The notes: generated by a model not told the origin, from the sequence alone. Shown: positions 1 to 6,525, counted from the stretch's first letter. The stretch: 12,602 nt of DNA from Desulfobacterales bacterium (GCA_022361315.1 JAKSBB010000426.1:1-12602); one strand, 5' to 3'. Program-made: numbers and translations.

Positions 1-402
1 CAGGCAGATCCCTGGGAAACCGTTGCCGAACGCTACGAAGTGGGTAAGGAGATCTCCGGTGAGATCACCAACCTCACTGACTTCGGCGTATTCGTAGAGC
101 TGGAAGAAGGCATCGAAGGTCTGGTTCACGTATCCGAGATCTCCAAAGAAAACATCAAGAGCCCCAAAGAACATTACCAGATCGGTGAGTCCATCACCGC
201 CAAGGTCATGAACATCAACTCCGACGAAAGACGGATCGGGCTCTCCATCAAACGTCTTGAAGACGATGATGATGATAGATATCTGGAAGAGTTTGCCAAG
301 AACACCAAACCGGCAGCCTCTGCCTTCGGCGAAATCCTGAGAAACAACATCCAGGAAAAACTGGAACAGGAAAAAGCTGAAGCCGACAAGAAAGAAGACT
401 AA
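1..402 (+). CDS. rpsA: 30S ribosomal protein S1, C-terminal part (5' truncated by window)
   Basis: The frame is open from base 1 and ends with TAA at 400-402, giving 133 residues of a longer protein. The visible part holds one complete S1/OB-fold RNA-binding domain (about residues 13-76) with the typical core 'GEITNLTDFGVFVEL' and 'GLVHVSEIS', ending in 'IGLSIKRLEDD'. A charged Asp/Glu/Lys-rich tail follows. S1 binds mRNA on the 30S subunit and helps initiation; the last S1 repeat followed by an acidic tail is usual for proteobacterial S1. The start and the other S1 repeats lie outside the window. A strong terminator follows at 456-496, so this gene probably ends its transcription unit. Other proteins also carry S1 domains, but domain type and tail fit rpsA best. 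Confidence 0.88.
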   Translation, partial: QADPWETVAERYEVGKEISGEITNLTDFGVFVELEEGIEGLVHVSEISKENIKSPKEHYQIGESITAKVMNINSDERRIGLSIKRLEDDDDDRYLEEFAKNTKPAASAFGEILRNNIQEKLEQEKAEADKKED

Positions 403-455
403 TGCAGGTTCGGATCTGACCTGAACTGTTTAGATCTGACGGCATGAGACTTTCG

Positions 456-496
456 GGCCGGGTGAATCCACAAGGATTTGCCCGGCCTTTTCTTTT
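456..496 (+). terminator. Rho-independent terminator after rpsA
   Basis: The 14-bp stem starts GGCCGGG (456-462) and closes with CCCGGCC (481-487). It includes two adjacent G-U wobbles, has an ACAA tetraloop (470-473), and is followed by TTTTCTTTT (488-496). This is a textbook intrinsic terminator separating rpsA from sppA. Confidence 0.9.
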
Positions 497-505
497 AGCC
501 CGATG

Positions 506-527
506 TTTAACGAAGTGTTCGCTTAAA
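506..527. repeat. Imperfect inverted repeat upstream of sppA
   Basis: TTTAACGAA (506-514) faces TTCGCTTAAA (518-527) with one bulged base and a GTG centre. It lies about 30 nt before the sppA start, downstream of the rpsA terminator, so it could be an operator or a 5' leader hairpin. No convincing -35/-10 pair was found, and function is unknown. Confidence 0.3.
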
Positions 528-556
528 GCCTGTTTATTAAAAGGAAGCCAATTATC

Positions 557-1462
557 ATGTTTGCGAGACGTCATCCCTTTCTGTTTTTTCTTTCTGTTGT
601 CTGCGGTTGTGTCACCCTTGGATTTCTGGGGCTGGTAACGCTTTTGATCATCGGGGCCGGTGTTATGGGTGCGGGCCTTTCCGGACCTCTGGAAGCGAAT
701 AAGGGAAATATCGGCGTGGTGGAGGTGGTTGGACCCATCATGTCTTCCAAGGAGGTCATTGAAGATCTCAGATTGTTCCGTGAAGATGAGAGCATCGGTG
801 CCATCATCCTCAGGATCGACAGCCCCGGCGGCGGCATCGGGCCGTCACAGGAGGTCTACCGCGAATTGATGAAAACCCGGGATGTCAAACCCGTGGTGGC
901 TTCCATGGGGTCAGTGGCAGCTTCCGGCGGCTATTACATTGCCGCAGCTGCCCAGGGGATCGTTGCCAATCCCGGCACGATTACAGGTTCCATCGGAGTC
1001 ATCATGGAGTATGCCAACCTTATGAAAATCGCCGAAAAGATCGGTATTTCTCCGGTGGTGATCAAGAGCGGGGAGTTTAAGGATATGGGCTCCCCCCTGC
1101 GGGAACTGAAGGAGGGGGAAAAAGCCTTGTTTCAGTCCCTGGTGGATGAACTTCACGGCCAGTTCGTCTCCGATGCCGCCAAGGCAAGAAACATGGAAGA
1201 AAAGGTCATGGCCGAACTGGCGGATGGCCGGATATACACGGGCCAAACGGCATTGAAACTCAAACTTGTGGATCGTCTGGGCAACCTTGATGATGCCGTG
1301 CAATGGGCAGCCGAGCTTGGTAACATTGAAGGTGACCCGGTGCCGGTGTATCCGCCCCAGGATCACATGGGTGTACTCATGCGCCTGGCTGAATCCTTTA
1401 AAGATATCAACCTGTCCGGTACCCTGTCCGAGAATCTGCGGTATATATCCACCCCTAGATAG
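557..1462 (+). CDS. sppA: Signal peptide peptidase SppA (peptidase family S49, short form)
   Basis: This 301-residue membrane-anchored serine protease of the ClpP/crotonase fold cleaves leftover signal peptides in the membrane. An N-terminal hydrophobic segment (about residues 7-38) is the single membrane anchor. The catalytic Ser/Lys dyad is visible: Ser123 in 'GSVAASGGYY' and Lys175 in 'IKSGEFKDMGSP'. The 52-residue separation matches the known dyad spacing of the Bacillus subtilis enzyme (Ser147/Lys199). 'RIDSPGGG' (86-93) is the usual oxyanion-side glycine motif. The length fits the short, single-domain S49 type rather than the 67-kDa E. coli form. The start is ATG 557 with an AAGGAAG ribosome-binding site at 541-547. 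It lies between two terminators and so appears monocistronic. Confidence 0.93.
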   Translation: MFARRHPFLFFLSVVCGCVTLGFLGLVTLLIIGAGVMGAGLSGPLEANKGNIGVVEVVGPIMSSKEVIEDLRLFREDESIGAIILRIDSPGGGIGPSQEVYRELMKTRDVKPVVASMGSVAASGGYYIAAAAQGIVANPGTITGSIGVIMEYANLMKIAEKIGISPVVIKSGEFKDMGSPLRELKEGEKALFQSLVDELHGQFVSDAAKARNMEEKVMAELADGRIYTGQTALKLKLVDRLGNLDDAVQWAAELGNIEGDPVPVYPPQDHMGVLMRLAESFKDINLSGTLSENLRYISTPR

Positions 1463-1492
1463 TGCCGGGTTTCGCTTGCTTTTATAAAAAAG

Positions 1493-1534
1493 AAAAGGCC
1501 CCCGGAGATGAGATTCTCCGGGGGCCTTTTTTTT
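1493..1534. terminator. Bidirectional intrinsic terminator between sppA and the yciO-type gene
   Basis: GGCCCCCGGAGA (1497-1508) pairs perfectly with TCTCCGGGGGCC (1515-1526) around a 6-nt loop. The stem is flanked by AAAA on the left and eight T on the right. On the minus strand the same hairpin is followed by TTTTCTTTTTT, so it can stop both sppA and the convergent minus-strand gene. Confidence 0.93.
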
Positions 1535-1548
1535 GTTCATATTCCAAT

Positions 1549-2157
1549 CTATTCAAATATATCCACATCTCCGGCACCGTAACGGATAATCTCCGGTACA
1601 TCGTCCAGCAGGGAGACCACAGAAGAGGGGGCATTGGGTACCGGGCCGCCGTCTATCACGGCATCCAGGCGTTTGCCAAAGTAATCGTGAAGTAAAGACG
1701 CATCCTCAAACACATTGCCGTCCGGATCTGTGGCTGAGGTGGAGATGATGGGGTTGCCCAGGTGTTCTGACAGCATCAGGGCAATCTGGTGGTCCGGCAC
1801 GCGTATGCCGGCGGTTCTCCGTTTTGTCAGCATGATTTTGGGCACCATTTTGGTTCCGGAAAGTACGAAAGTGTATGGCCCCGGAAGCAGTCGCTTCATG
1901 TTCCTATAGGCCATGTTGGAGACCTTGGCATAGGTGGCGATGTCTTTGAGGTCAGGACAGATAAATGAGAAGGGCTTGGTTTTGTTCCGCTGCTTGATGG
2001 CGTACACTTTTTCAATGGCCTTTTTATTCATGATATCGCAGCCGATACCGTAAAAGGTATCCGTGGGGTAGGCGACGATGCCGCCTTTTTTCAATATATC
2101 CACCACCCGGGAGATATGCCGCTCCTGGGGATTGTAGGGGTTGGTTCTGAGTAACAT
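1549..2157 (-). CDS. yciO: YciO-type protein of the Sua5/YciO/YrdC family
   Basis: This 202-residue single-domain YrdC-fold protein belongs to the family that includes L-threonylcarbamoyladenylate synthases (TsaC/Sua5), which start t6A tRNA modification from Thr, bicarbonate and ATP. 'AYPTDTFYGIGCD' (29-41) is the nucleotide-pocket signature, and 'KQRNKTKPF' (55-63) supplies the KxR motif. Motifs such as 'PGPYTFVLSGTK' and 'RRTAGIRVP' match E. coli YciO better than TsaC. The usual SAN signature reads 'STSATDPDG' (139-147), lacking the Asn, as in YciO. It is therefore a YciO paralogue whose role in t6A is uncertain; an automated label would be threonylcarbamoyladenylate synthase. The start is ATG 2157 with AGAGG (plus-strand 2165-2169) 7 nt upstream. 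It converges on sppA. Confidence 0.88.
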   Translation of the reverse strand: MLLRTNPYNPQERHISRVVDILKKGGIVAYPTDTFYGIGCDIMNKKAIEKVYAIKQRNKTKPFSFICPDLKDIATYAKVSNMAYRNMKRLLPGPYTFVLSGTKMVPKIMLTKRRTAGIRVPDHQIALMLSEHLGNPIISTSATDPDGNVFEDASLLHDYFGKRLDAVIDGGPVPNAPSSVVSLLDDVPEIIRYGAGDVDIFE

Positions 2158-2216
2158 GCCGATGCCTCTGTGATTGTTTTCCTCTTCTGCAGCCGTCGTC
2201 CTTTTTTATCGGGAAA

Positions 2217-2250
2217 TCTGTCCGCAGTGCATTTAACACCAGCGGACAGA
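2217..2250. repeat. Perfect 9-bp inverted repeat at the yciO-type promoter
   Basis: TCTGTCCGC (2217-2225) and GCGGACAGA (2242-2250) are exact reverse complements separated by 16 nt. An inner GTG/CAC pair (2227-2229 and 2237-2239) extends the symmetry. The repeat starts at the last base of the candidate -10 and covers the expected transcription start, which suits an operator. There is no T-tract on either side, so it is not an intrinsic terminator. Confidence 0.5.
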
Positions 2251-2276
2251 CTATAGATAAAACCCGTGCCTGTCAA
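2250..2276 (-). promoter_or_regulatory. Candidate sigma70 promoter for the yciO-type gene
   Basis: On the minus strand TTGACA (plus 2271-2276) is a perfect -35, and TATAGT (plus 2250-2255) is a 5/6 match to the -10. The 15-nt spacer is shorter than ideal. It points at the gene starting at 2157. Confidence 0.45.
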
Positions 2277-2325
2277 CCAAGTGTTTGACATAGCAGAAGA
2301 TAGGCGGGACGATGGGTCCCCATAG

Positions 2326-2364
2326 TTACCTTTTGTAAGTATCGAACAATGATGTAGGTACTTG
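2326..2364 (+). promoter_or_regulatory. Operator-like element A upstream of the selenoprotein Prx gene
   Basis: TTAC (2326-2329), a 5-nt spacer and GTAA (2335-2338) form an inverted repeat. It runs into a 30-bp block (2335-2364) that begins GTAAGTAT and ends GTACTTG, with AAGTA and TACTT arms 17 nt apart. The same block recurs at 3200-3229 with 26 of 30 positions identical, before the DsbA-like selenoprotein gene. It ends 81 nt before the start codon. The pattern is reminiscent of sites for HxlR/MarR-type winged-helix regulators; that assignment is inference, and no such regulator is in the window. Confidence 0.6.
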
Positions 2365-2445
2365 ATTGTTTTTGGTTCAGGGCTTAATTTTGTTTATTCG
2401 TCCATCACCCAAGCGAAGAGACAAAAACATCCAAGGAGAGAGCGT

Positions 2446-3096
2446 ATGGCACTACAGGACACCCTGAATCAAATGAAAGCGGATTTTGTGGCCAAGGCAC
2501 CCAAAGAGGCCGTTGAAATCATGAGCCGGGCAACGGAGGATCTGAAAGCCTCGGATCTTATGAATGGGGTTCTTAAAGCCGGAGGTCAGGCCCCGGAATT
2601 TACCCTGACGGACCAGACCGGTGCCCAAGTATCATCAGCTGATCTGCTGGCCAAAGGCCCGCTTGTGGTCAGCTTTTACCGGGGGGTATGGTGACCCTAT
2701 TGCAACGTAGAGCTGGAAGCTCTGCAGGCCGTGTATGGGAACATCCAGGCCCAGGGGGCATCCCTTGTGGTTATTTCCCCTCAACTTGAAAAGTACTCCA
2801 AACAGGTGGCCAAAAAAAATAAACTGACCTATCCGGTTCTATGCGATCGGGGCAACGAGGTGGGCCGGGCCTTCGGTCTTGCCCATACCCTGCCCGAAGA
2901 CCTGGCGGCCCTCTACGGTAAATTCGGCATTGATCTGGAACGATTTAACGGTGATGACCGGTGGGAGCTTTCCATGCCAGCCCGGTATATCATTGATGGC
3001 AGCTGCAAGGTTCTGGAAGCCCTGGTGAATCCCGATTATATCCAGCGGCCCGAACCTGAGGAACTGCCAGCCCGGATAAAAGAACTCACCCGATAG
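2446..3096 (+). CDS. Selenocysteine-containing peroxiredoxin-like protein (AhpC/TSA fold, UPYC active site)
   Basis: The frame runs from ATG 2446 to TAG 3094-3096 and gives 216 residues if UGA 2692-2694 is read as Sec (U83). AAGGAG at 2433-2438 sets the start. A helical N-terminal segment (1-45) precedes a thioredoxin-fold AhpC/TSA domain. 'GQAPEFTLTDQTG' (47-59) opens it and 'VVSFYRGVW-U-PYC' (74-86) is the active site. Family members normally read WCPYC here, so Sec replaces the attacking (peroxidatic) Cys and C86 would be the resolving partner. Homology continues unbroken after the UGA ('LVVISPQ', 'YPVLCDRGNEVGRAFGL', 'SMPARYIIDG'). No signal peptide is seen, so it should be cytoplasmic, reducing peroxides or acting as a thiol oxidoreductase. 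It has its own operator and terminator and thus looks monocistronic. A conventional gene call would split it. Confidence 0.92.
2707..2725 (+). promoter_or_regulatory. bSECIS element of the Prx-like gene
   Basis: The 8-bp stem pairs GTAGAGCT (2707-2714) with AGCTCTGC (2718-2725), one pair being a U-G wobble. The apical loop is GGA (2715-2717). Its first G lies 20 nt after the UGA (2692-2694). Bacterial SECIS elements need a short stem-loop at about this distance with G at loop position 1 or 2; all conditions are met. SelB is expected to bind it and deliver Sec-tRNA. Confidence 0.85.
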
Positions 3097-3110
3097 CCCC
3101 GCTGATGTCC

Positions 3111-3158
3111 TCTCCTGCCGGTGTGTTGATCCACACCACCGGCAGGAGAATATTTTTT
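3111..3158 (+). terminator. Rho-independent terminator after the Prx-like gene
   Basis: TCTCCTGCCGGT (3111-3122) pairs perfectly with ACCGGCAGGAGA (3138-3149). The 15-nt interior can extend the stem by a slipped GGTGTG/CACACC pairing. A T-rich tract (3151-3158, then CCTTTC) follows. It separates the Prx-like gene from the DsbA-like operon. Confidence 0.88.
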
Positions 3159-3187
3159 CCTTTCTATCTATCTTGAATGTCGTTAAA

Positions 3188-3229
3188 ACTTACGATTTGG
3201 TAAGTATAGAACATTAATGTACGTACTTG
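3188..3229 (+). promoter_or_regulatory. Operator-like element B upstream of the selenoprotein DsbA-like operon
   Basis: ACTTAC (3188-3193) and GTAAGT (3200-3205) form a perfect 6-bp inverted repeat with a 6-nt spacer. The 30-bp block 3200-3229 matches element A at 26/30 positions without gaps. Its centre holds ACATTAATGT (3211-3220), a perfect 10-bp palindrome. It ends 84 nt before the ATG at 3314, close to the 81 nt of element A, so both genes probably answer to one regulator. The regulator family is inferred, not seen. Confidence 0.65.
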
Positions 3230-3313
3230 TTAATTGTTCATAAGCATCTATAATCCATGGTATTGATTGATTTAATCTGACAACCATCTGAAAATTCAGA
3301 GGAAGGAGACACC

Positions 3314-3943
3314 ATGGAACCCGTCCGTATACGTATCTATTCGGATTACATCTGACCGTTCTGTTTTATCGGTAAAGGTATTATCGACGAGCTGAAGAAT
3401 GAATTCACACTAGAAGCGGCCTGGCTGCCCTTTGAGATCCATCCGGATACACCGGAAAAAGGGGTGCTTTGGGCCGATTATTTCCCGGGTATGGACCCCC
3501 TTGCCTTCTGGCAGCAATTGAACGGAAGGGCCAAGACCATGGGGATTACCTTCGGGCCCCAGACCCTCATGAGCAATTCCAGAAAGGCCATGGAAGCCGG
3601 TGAATATGCAAAATCCAAAGGGCTTGGGGAGGTCTGGCACGCTGCCGTGTTTAAGGCCTTTTTCACGGAATGTAAGGATATCGGGGACAGGGCGGTATTG
3701 ATGGGGCTTGCCGACGGCATCGGGCTGGATACTGCCGAGCTGGCATCGGTTCTGGAAAAGAGGACATACATGCCGGTGTTACAGACCACCACAAAGGAGG
3801 CCCATGGGGACATGATCACCTCGGCACCCACCTTTGTGTTTGAAGATGGCAGCCGAATCACCGGGGCGGAACCCATTGAGAATTTCAGGATGAAATTTAA
3901 GCAGTTGGCTGCCCGGCAGACTGCGGAGGAAAAGGTGAAATGA
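3314..3943 (+). CDS. Selenocysteine-containing DsbA family (FrnE-like) oxidoreductase, UPFC active site
   Basis: The frame runs from ATG 3314 to TGA 3941-3943, 209 residues, with UGA 3353-3355 read as Sec (U14). AAGGAG at 3303-3308 places the start. The N-terminus '[17 protein letters not shown]' is the usual FrnE-type DsbA active site, in which DxxCPxCxxG is expected, so Sec replaces the first Cys and C17 is retained. '[11 protein letters not shown]' is typical of the family. A helical insertion follows, then '[11 protein letters not shown]' with the cis-proline at residue 172, and 'GAEPIENF' at the end. There is no signal peptide, so unlike periplasmic DsbA it should act in the cytosol as a dithiol/selenol oxidoreductase or isomerase. 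Its stop overlaps the next start (ATGA). Without Sec decoding the gene would be called from about GTG 3464 and lose its active site. The natural substrate is unknown. Confidence 0.92.
3369..3387 (+). promoter_or_regulatory. bSECIS element of the DsbA-like gene
   Basis: TCGGTAA (3369-3375) pairs with TTATCGA (3381-3387) in a 7-bp stem with one G-U wobble. The loop is AGGTA (3376-3380) with G at position 2. The loop begins 20 nt after the UGA (3353-3355), the same distance as in the Prx-like gene. The stem is weaker than that of the Prx element but fits the bacterial rules. Confidence 0.75.
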
Positions 3944-4563
3944 AGAAGATACTGATACTGTTCGGCCATCCGGCGGTGGGGCGGTCTGCAATGAATGCCG
4001 CCATGCTCAGGGCGGTGGAAAACCTTGAAGATGTCACTGTCCATGACCTCTACGCCGCTTACCCGGATTTTCATATTGATGTGGCAAGAGAGCAGGCCCT
4101 GTGCGAAGCCCATGACATCATTGTTTTTCAGCACCCCTTTTACTGGTATTCCACTCCGGCCATATTTAAGGAGTGGATGGATCTGGTTCTTGAACACGGC
4201 TGGGCCTATGGGTCTGAGGGTAAAGCGCTTCACGGCAAGCTTTTTTTTCAGGCGCTGACCGCAGGCGGCTCCGGCGAGAACTACACCCGTGAGGGGTTGA
4301 ATTTGTTTACGATCAGGGATCTTACTGCCCCTTTAAGGGCAACGGCCAACCTTTGCGGCATGGAATGGCTGCCACCCTTCGGTGTCCTGGGTATCCACAG
4401 GGGATTGCCCGAGCAGGAACGTATCCGGCACGGGGAAGATTTCAGGAGGGTGCTGACCGCGCTGAGGGATGACTTGTTCGACATTGAAAAGGCCGGAACT
4501 TCTGAATTGATCAATGAGAATCTGGATGATTTGATCCGGAACGTCAAAGAAGGGAGGGAATAA
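3940..4563 (+). CDS. KefF/KefG-type NAD(P)H-dependent flavoprotein (Kef ancillary subunit)
   Basis: This 207-residue flavodoxin-fold quinone reductase-like protein has '[13 protein letters not shown]' (4-16) as phosphate-binding loop. '[20 protein letters not shown]' (65-84) and 'GWAYG' (87-91) are the flavin-site signature shared by KefF, KefG and MdaB. 'TAGG' (107-110) follows. In E. coli KefF and KefG sit on the cytosolic face of KefC and KefB and are needed for full K+-efflux activity; KefF also has quinone oxidoreductase activity. The gene overlaps the DsbA-like gene by 4 nt and ends 2 nt before the antiporter start, so coupled translation and a working complex with the next gene are likely. 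KefF and KefG cannot be told apart here, so no symbol is given. Confidence 0.88.
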   Translation: MKKILILFGHPAVGRSAMNAAMLRAVENLEDVTVHDLYAAYPDFHIDVAREQALCEAHDIIVFQHPFYWYSTPAIFKEWMDLVLEHGWAYGSEGKALHGKLFFQALTAGGSGENYTREGLNLFTIRDLTAPLRATANLCGMEWLPPFGVLGIHRGLPEQERIRHGEDFRRVLTALRDDLFDIEKAGTSELINENLDDLIRNVKEGRE

Positions 4564-4565
4564 CC

Positions 4566-6431
4566 GTGGAGGCATTTCTGCTTAAACTTCTGATTTTCCT
4601 GGCCGCTGCTGTTATTGCGGTGCCGCTGGCAAAAAAATTTCGTCTCGGATCGGTGCTGGGGTACCTGCTGGCCGGAATCGCCATCGGTCCTTTCGGTCTT
4701 TCTCTCATCAGCGAAATCGAAGAGGTCATGCATTTCACCGAGTTCGGCGTGGTCATGATGCTCTTTCTGGTGGGGCTGGAACTCAAACCATCGCTTTTAT
4801 GGCAGATGCGGGTGCCCATTCTCGGCACCGGCGGCAGCCAGGTGGGTATTACCCTGGCGCTGGTTACCGCAGTCTCCGCCATCTTTCTTCCCTGGCAGCA
4901 GGCCGTGGCAGTGGGGATGATCCTGGCCCTTTCATCCACTGCCATCGTGCTATCCACCCTCAGGGAAAAGGGGCTGATGAACACACCGCCCGGCCGATCG
5001 ATTTTTTCGGTGTTGCTCTTTCAGGATCTGGCCGTCATACCCATGCTGGCATTGATGCCGTTGCTGGCCACCCTGGCGGTGCATTCCGACGGTGGGCATG
5101 GTGGCGGTCACGGCGCCCTGTTTGATATCTCTGCCTTACCGGGGTATGCCAGGCTGATCGTGGTGCTGTTGTCCATCGCCTTTATCTATGTGGCCGGGAA
5201 ATTCGGCAGCCGGCCGCTGTTCCGTGCCATTGCCGCCACCCGGGTCCGGGAGGTTTTTGTGGCGGCTGCACTGGCCCTTGTGATCGGTATCTCCCTGCTC
5301 ATGACGGCTGTGGGGCTCTCTCCGGCCCTGGGCACCTTCCTGGCCGGTGTGGTGCTGGCGGACAGTGAATACCGCCACGAACTGGAATCCGATATCGAAC
5401 CCTTTAAAGGACTGCTTCTGGGGATATTTTTTATATCCATCGGCGCCAGTCTGAACTTCACCCTGATTTTTCATAATTTAGGGATGATCGGCGGTATTGT
5501 TTTCGCCTTTATGGCCTTAAAGGCGGTGGTATTAATCGGTATTGCCAAGGTCTTCAAAATGCCGAACGCAGACCGGTGGCTGTTTGCATTGGGGCTGGCC
5601 CAGGGCGGGGAATTTGCCTTTGTTCTGTTTCAGTTTGCCCGCTCCCACGGTGTGCTGCCCCAACCGGTGGTGGACACCCTGATGTCCGCAGTCGCCCTGT
5701 CCATGTTTCTGGCGCCGTTGCTGTTCCTGGTTCACGAGCGTCTCATTGCACCGAAACTGGCCACCGAAGGTGCTGATAAACCGGATGATGATATCGGTAA
5801 ATCCGGACATTCGGTGATCATGGCCGGTTTCGGACGGATGGGTACGGACCTCGGCCGTCTGCTGATTTCCGCTGGTATCCGGCCCGTTATCCTGGACCAC
5901 AATGAGGCCAATGTGGATGTGCTCAGGTCATTCGGATTTGAAGTGTATTACGGTGATGCTACCCGTCTGGATCTTCTGGAGTCTGCAGGTATTGCCGAAG
6001 CCGAACTCCTGATCATCACCCTGGGGGATCCGGAAAAATCCCTAGAATTGGTAAAACTGGTGAAAAAGCACTATCCGGGACTAAAGATTGCGGTGAATGC
6101 TGCCGACCGGGCCGCTACCTATACCTTCATGGATCTTGGGGTGGAGACGATCCGGCGGGAGACGTTCGGGTCGGCGCTTTCACTGGGGCGCGATGCCCTG
6201 GAATTGCTTGGGATTCATCCCTATGAGGCCCATCGGCTTTCCCGCCTTTTCAGGAAAAAGGACAAGGAAACAATGCCGGAACTCTACCGTATCCACAGGG
6301 AAGACAACGGCAATTACGTTGAAATGTATCAGCGCCACAATGAGACGCTGGCGCAATTGATGTCCAGGGATGCGGATGAGGATTATACGGAGATGGACAA
6401 AGCCTGGACTGCTCAAAATCCGGAAACATGA
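4566..6431 (+). CDS. kefC: KefB/KefC-type K+/H+ antiporter with C-terminal KTN (TrkA-N) domain
   Basis: This 621-residue CPA2-family transporter is almost the length of E. coli KefC. The membrane domain (about 1-395, some 12-13 segments) carries the ion-site motif '[10 protein letters not shown]' (150-159). The cytosolic regulatory loop '[12 protein letters not shown]' (271-282) is nearly the KefC sequence. The KTN Rossmann domain starts with 'MAGFGRMG' (419-426) and contains '[16 protein letters not shown]' (460-475) and 'RRETFGSAL' (530-538). Known Kef systems are closed by glutathione and opened by glutathione-electrophile adducts, giving K+ efflux and protective cytoplasmic acidification. 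Whether this protein uses glutathione is not shown. A His/Gly-rich loop (173-183) lies between membrane segments. The start is GTG 4566, supported by GGGAGG (4552-4557). KefB versus KefC is not decidable by eye. Confidence 0.9.
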   Translation: MEAFLLKLLIFLAAAVIAVPLAKKFRLGSVLGYLLAGIAIGPFGLSLISEIEEVMHFTEFGVVMMLFLVGLELKPSLLWQMRVPILGTGGSQVGITLALVTAVSAIFLPWQQAVAVGMILALSSTAIVLSTLREKGLMNTPPGRSIFSVLLFQDLAVIPMLALMPLLATLAVHSDGGHGGGHGALFDISALPGYARLIVVLLSIAFIYVAGKFGSRPLFRAIAATRVREVFVAAALALVIGISLLMTAVGLSPALGTFLAGVVLADSEYRHELESDIEPFKGLLLGIFFISIGASLNFTLIFHNLGMIGGIVFAFMALKAVVLIGIAKVFKMPNADRWLFALGLAQGGEFAFVLFQFARSHGVLPQPVVDTLMSAVALSMFLAPLLFLVHERLIAPKLATEGADKPDDDIGKSGHSVIMAGFGRMGTDLGRLLISAGIRPVILDHNEANVDVLRSFGFEVYYGDATRLDLLESAGIAEAELLIITLGDPEKSLELVKLVKKHYPGLKIAVNAADRAATYTFMDLGVETIRRETFGSALSLGRDALELLGIHPYEAHRLSRLFRKKDKETMPELYRIHREDNGNYVEMYQRHNETLAQLMSRDADEDYTEMDKAWTAQNPET

Positions 6432-6454
6432 TCTGATCTGGTTGGAAGGGCTTC

Positions 6455-6496
6455 GGGCAGAGGTGATAGTTGTGTGTGCAACTATGGCTTCTGCCC
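6455..6496 (+). terminator. Large hairpin after the Kef antiporter gene (possible weak terminator)
   Basis: GGGCAGA (6455-6461) pairs with TCTGCCC (6490-6496), and ATAGTTG (6466-6472) pairs with CAACTAT (6479-6485) around a TGTGTG loop. The middle GGTG/GGCT pairs mostly through wobbles with one G-G mismatch. Only TTT follows, so it would be an inefficient terminator. It may instead protect the upstream mRNA 3' end or lower expression of the following gene. Confidence 0.45.
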
Positions 6497-6525
6497 TTTA
6501 CCTCTGGATAAAAGAGACTTATCGT
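6497..6525 (+). promoter_or_regulatory. Weak candidate promoter for the universal stress protein gene
   Basis: TTTACC (6497-6502), a 17-nt spacer and TATCGT (6520-6525) give 4/6 matches to each sigma70 box. It lies just after the large hairpin and 62 nt before the ATG at 6588. An AGAGA/TCTCT inverted repeat (6513-6517 and 6527-6531) overlaps it. This is low-grade evidence. Confidence 0.25.

Noticed and set aside
411..440. Short direct repeat GATCTGAC after rpsA
   Set aside because: Only two 8-bp copies about 20 nt apart, with no array structure; treated as chance.
911..1540. Minus-strand open frame opposite sppA
   Set aside because: It runs through the bidirectional terminator and opposes a clear S49 peptidase gene; no recognisable domain.
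2692..3355. The two in-frame TGA codons as pseudogene stops or sequencing errors
   Set aside because: Both fall exactly on the first Cys of a CxxC active site, coding quality continues after each, and each has a SECIS at the same distance. Two independent errors of this kind are very unlikely.
3478..4233. Minus-strand open frame of 251 codons opposite the DsbA-like and KefF-like genes
   Set aside because: Both plus-strand genes have strong family motifs and ribosome-binding sites, whereas this frame has neither.
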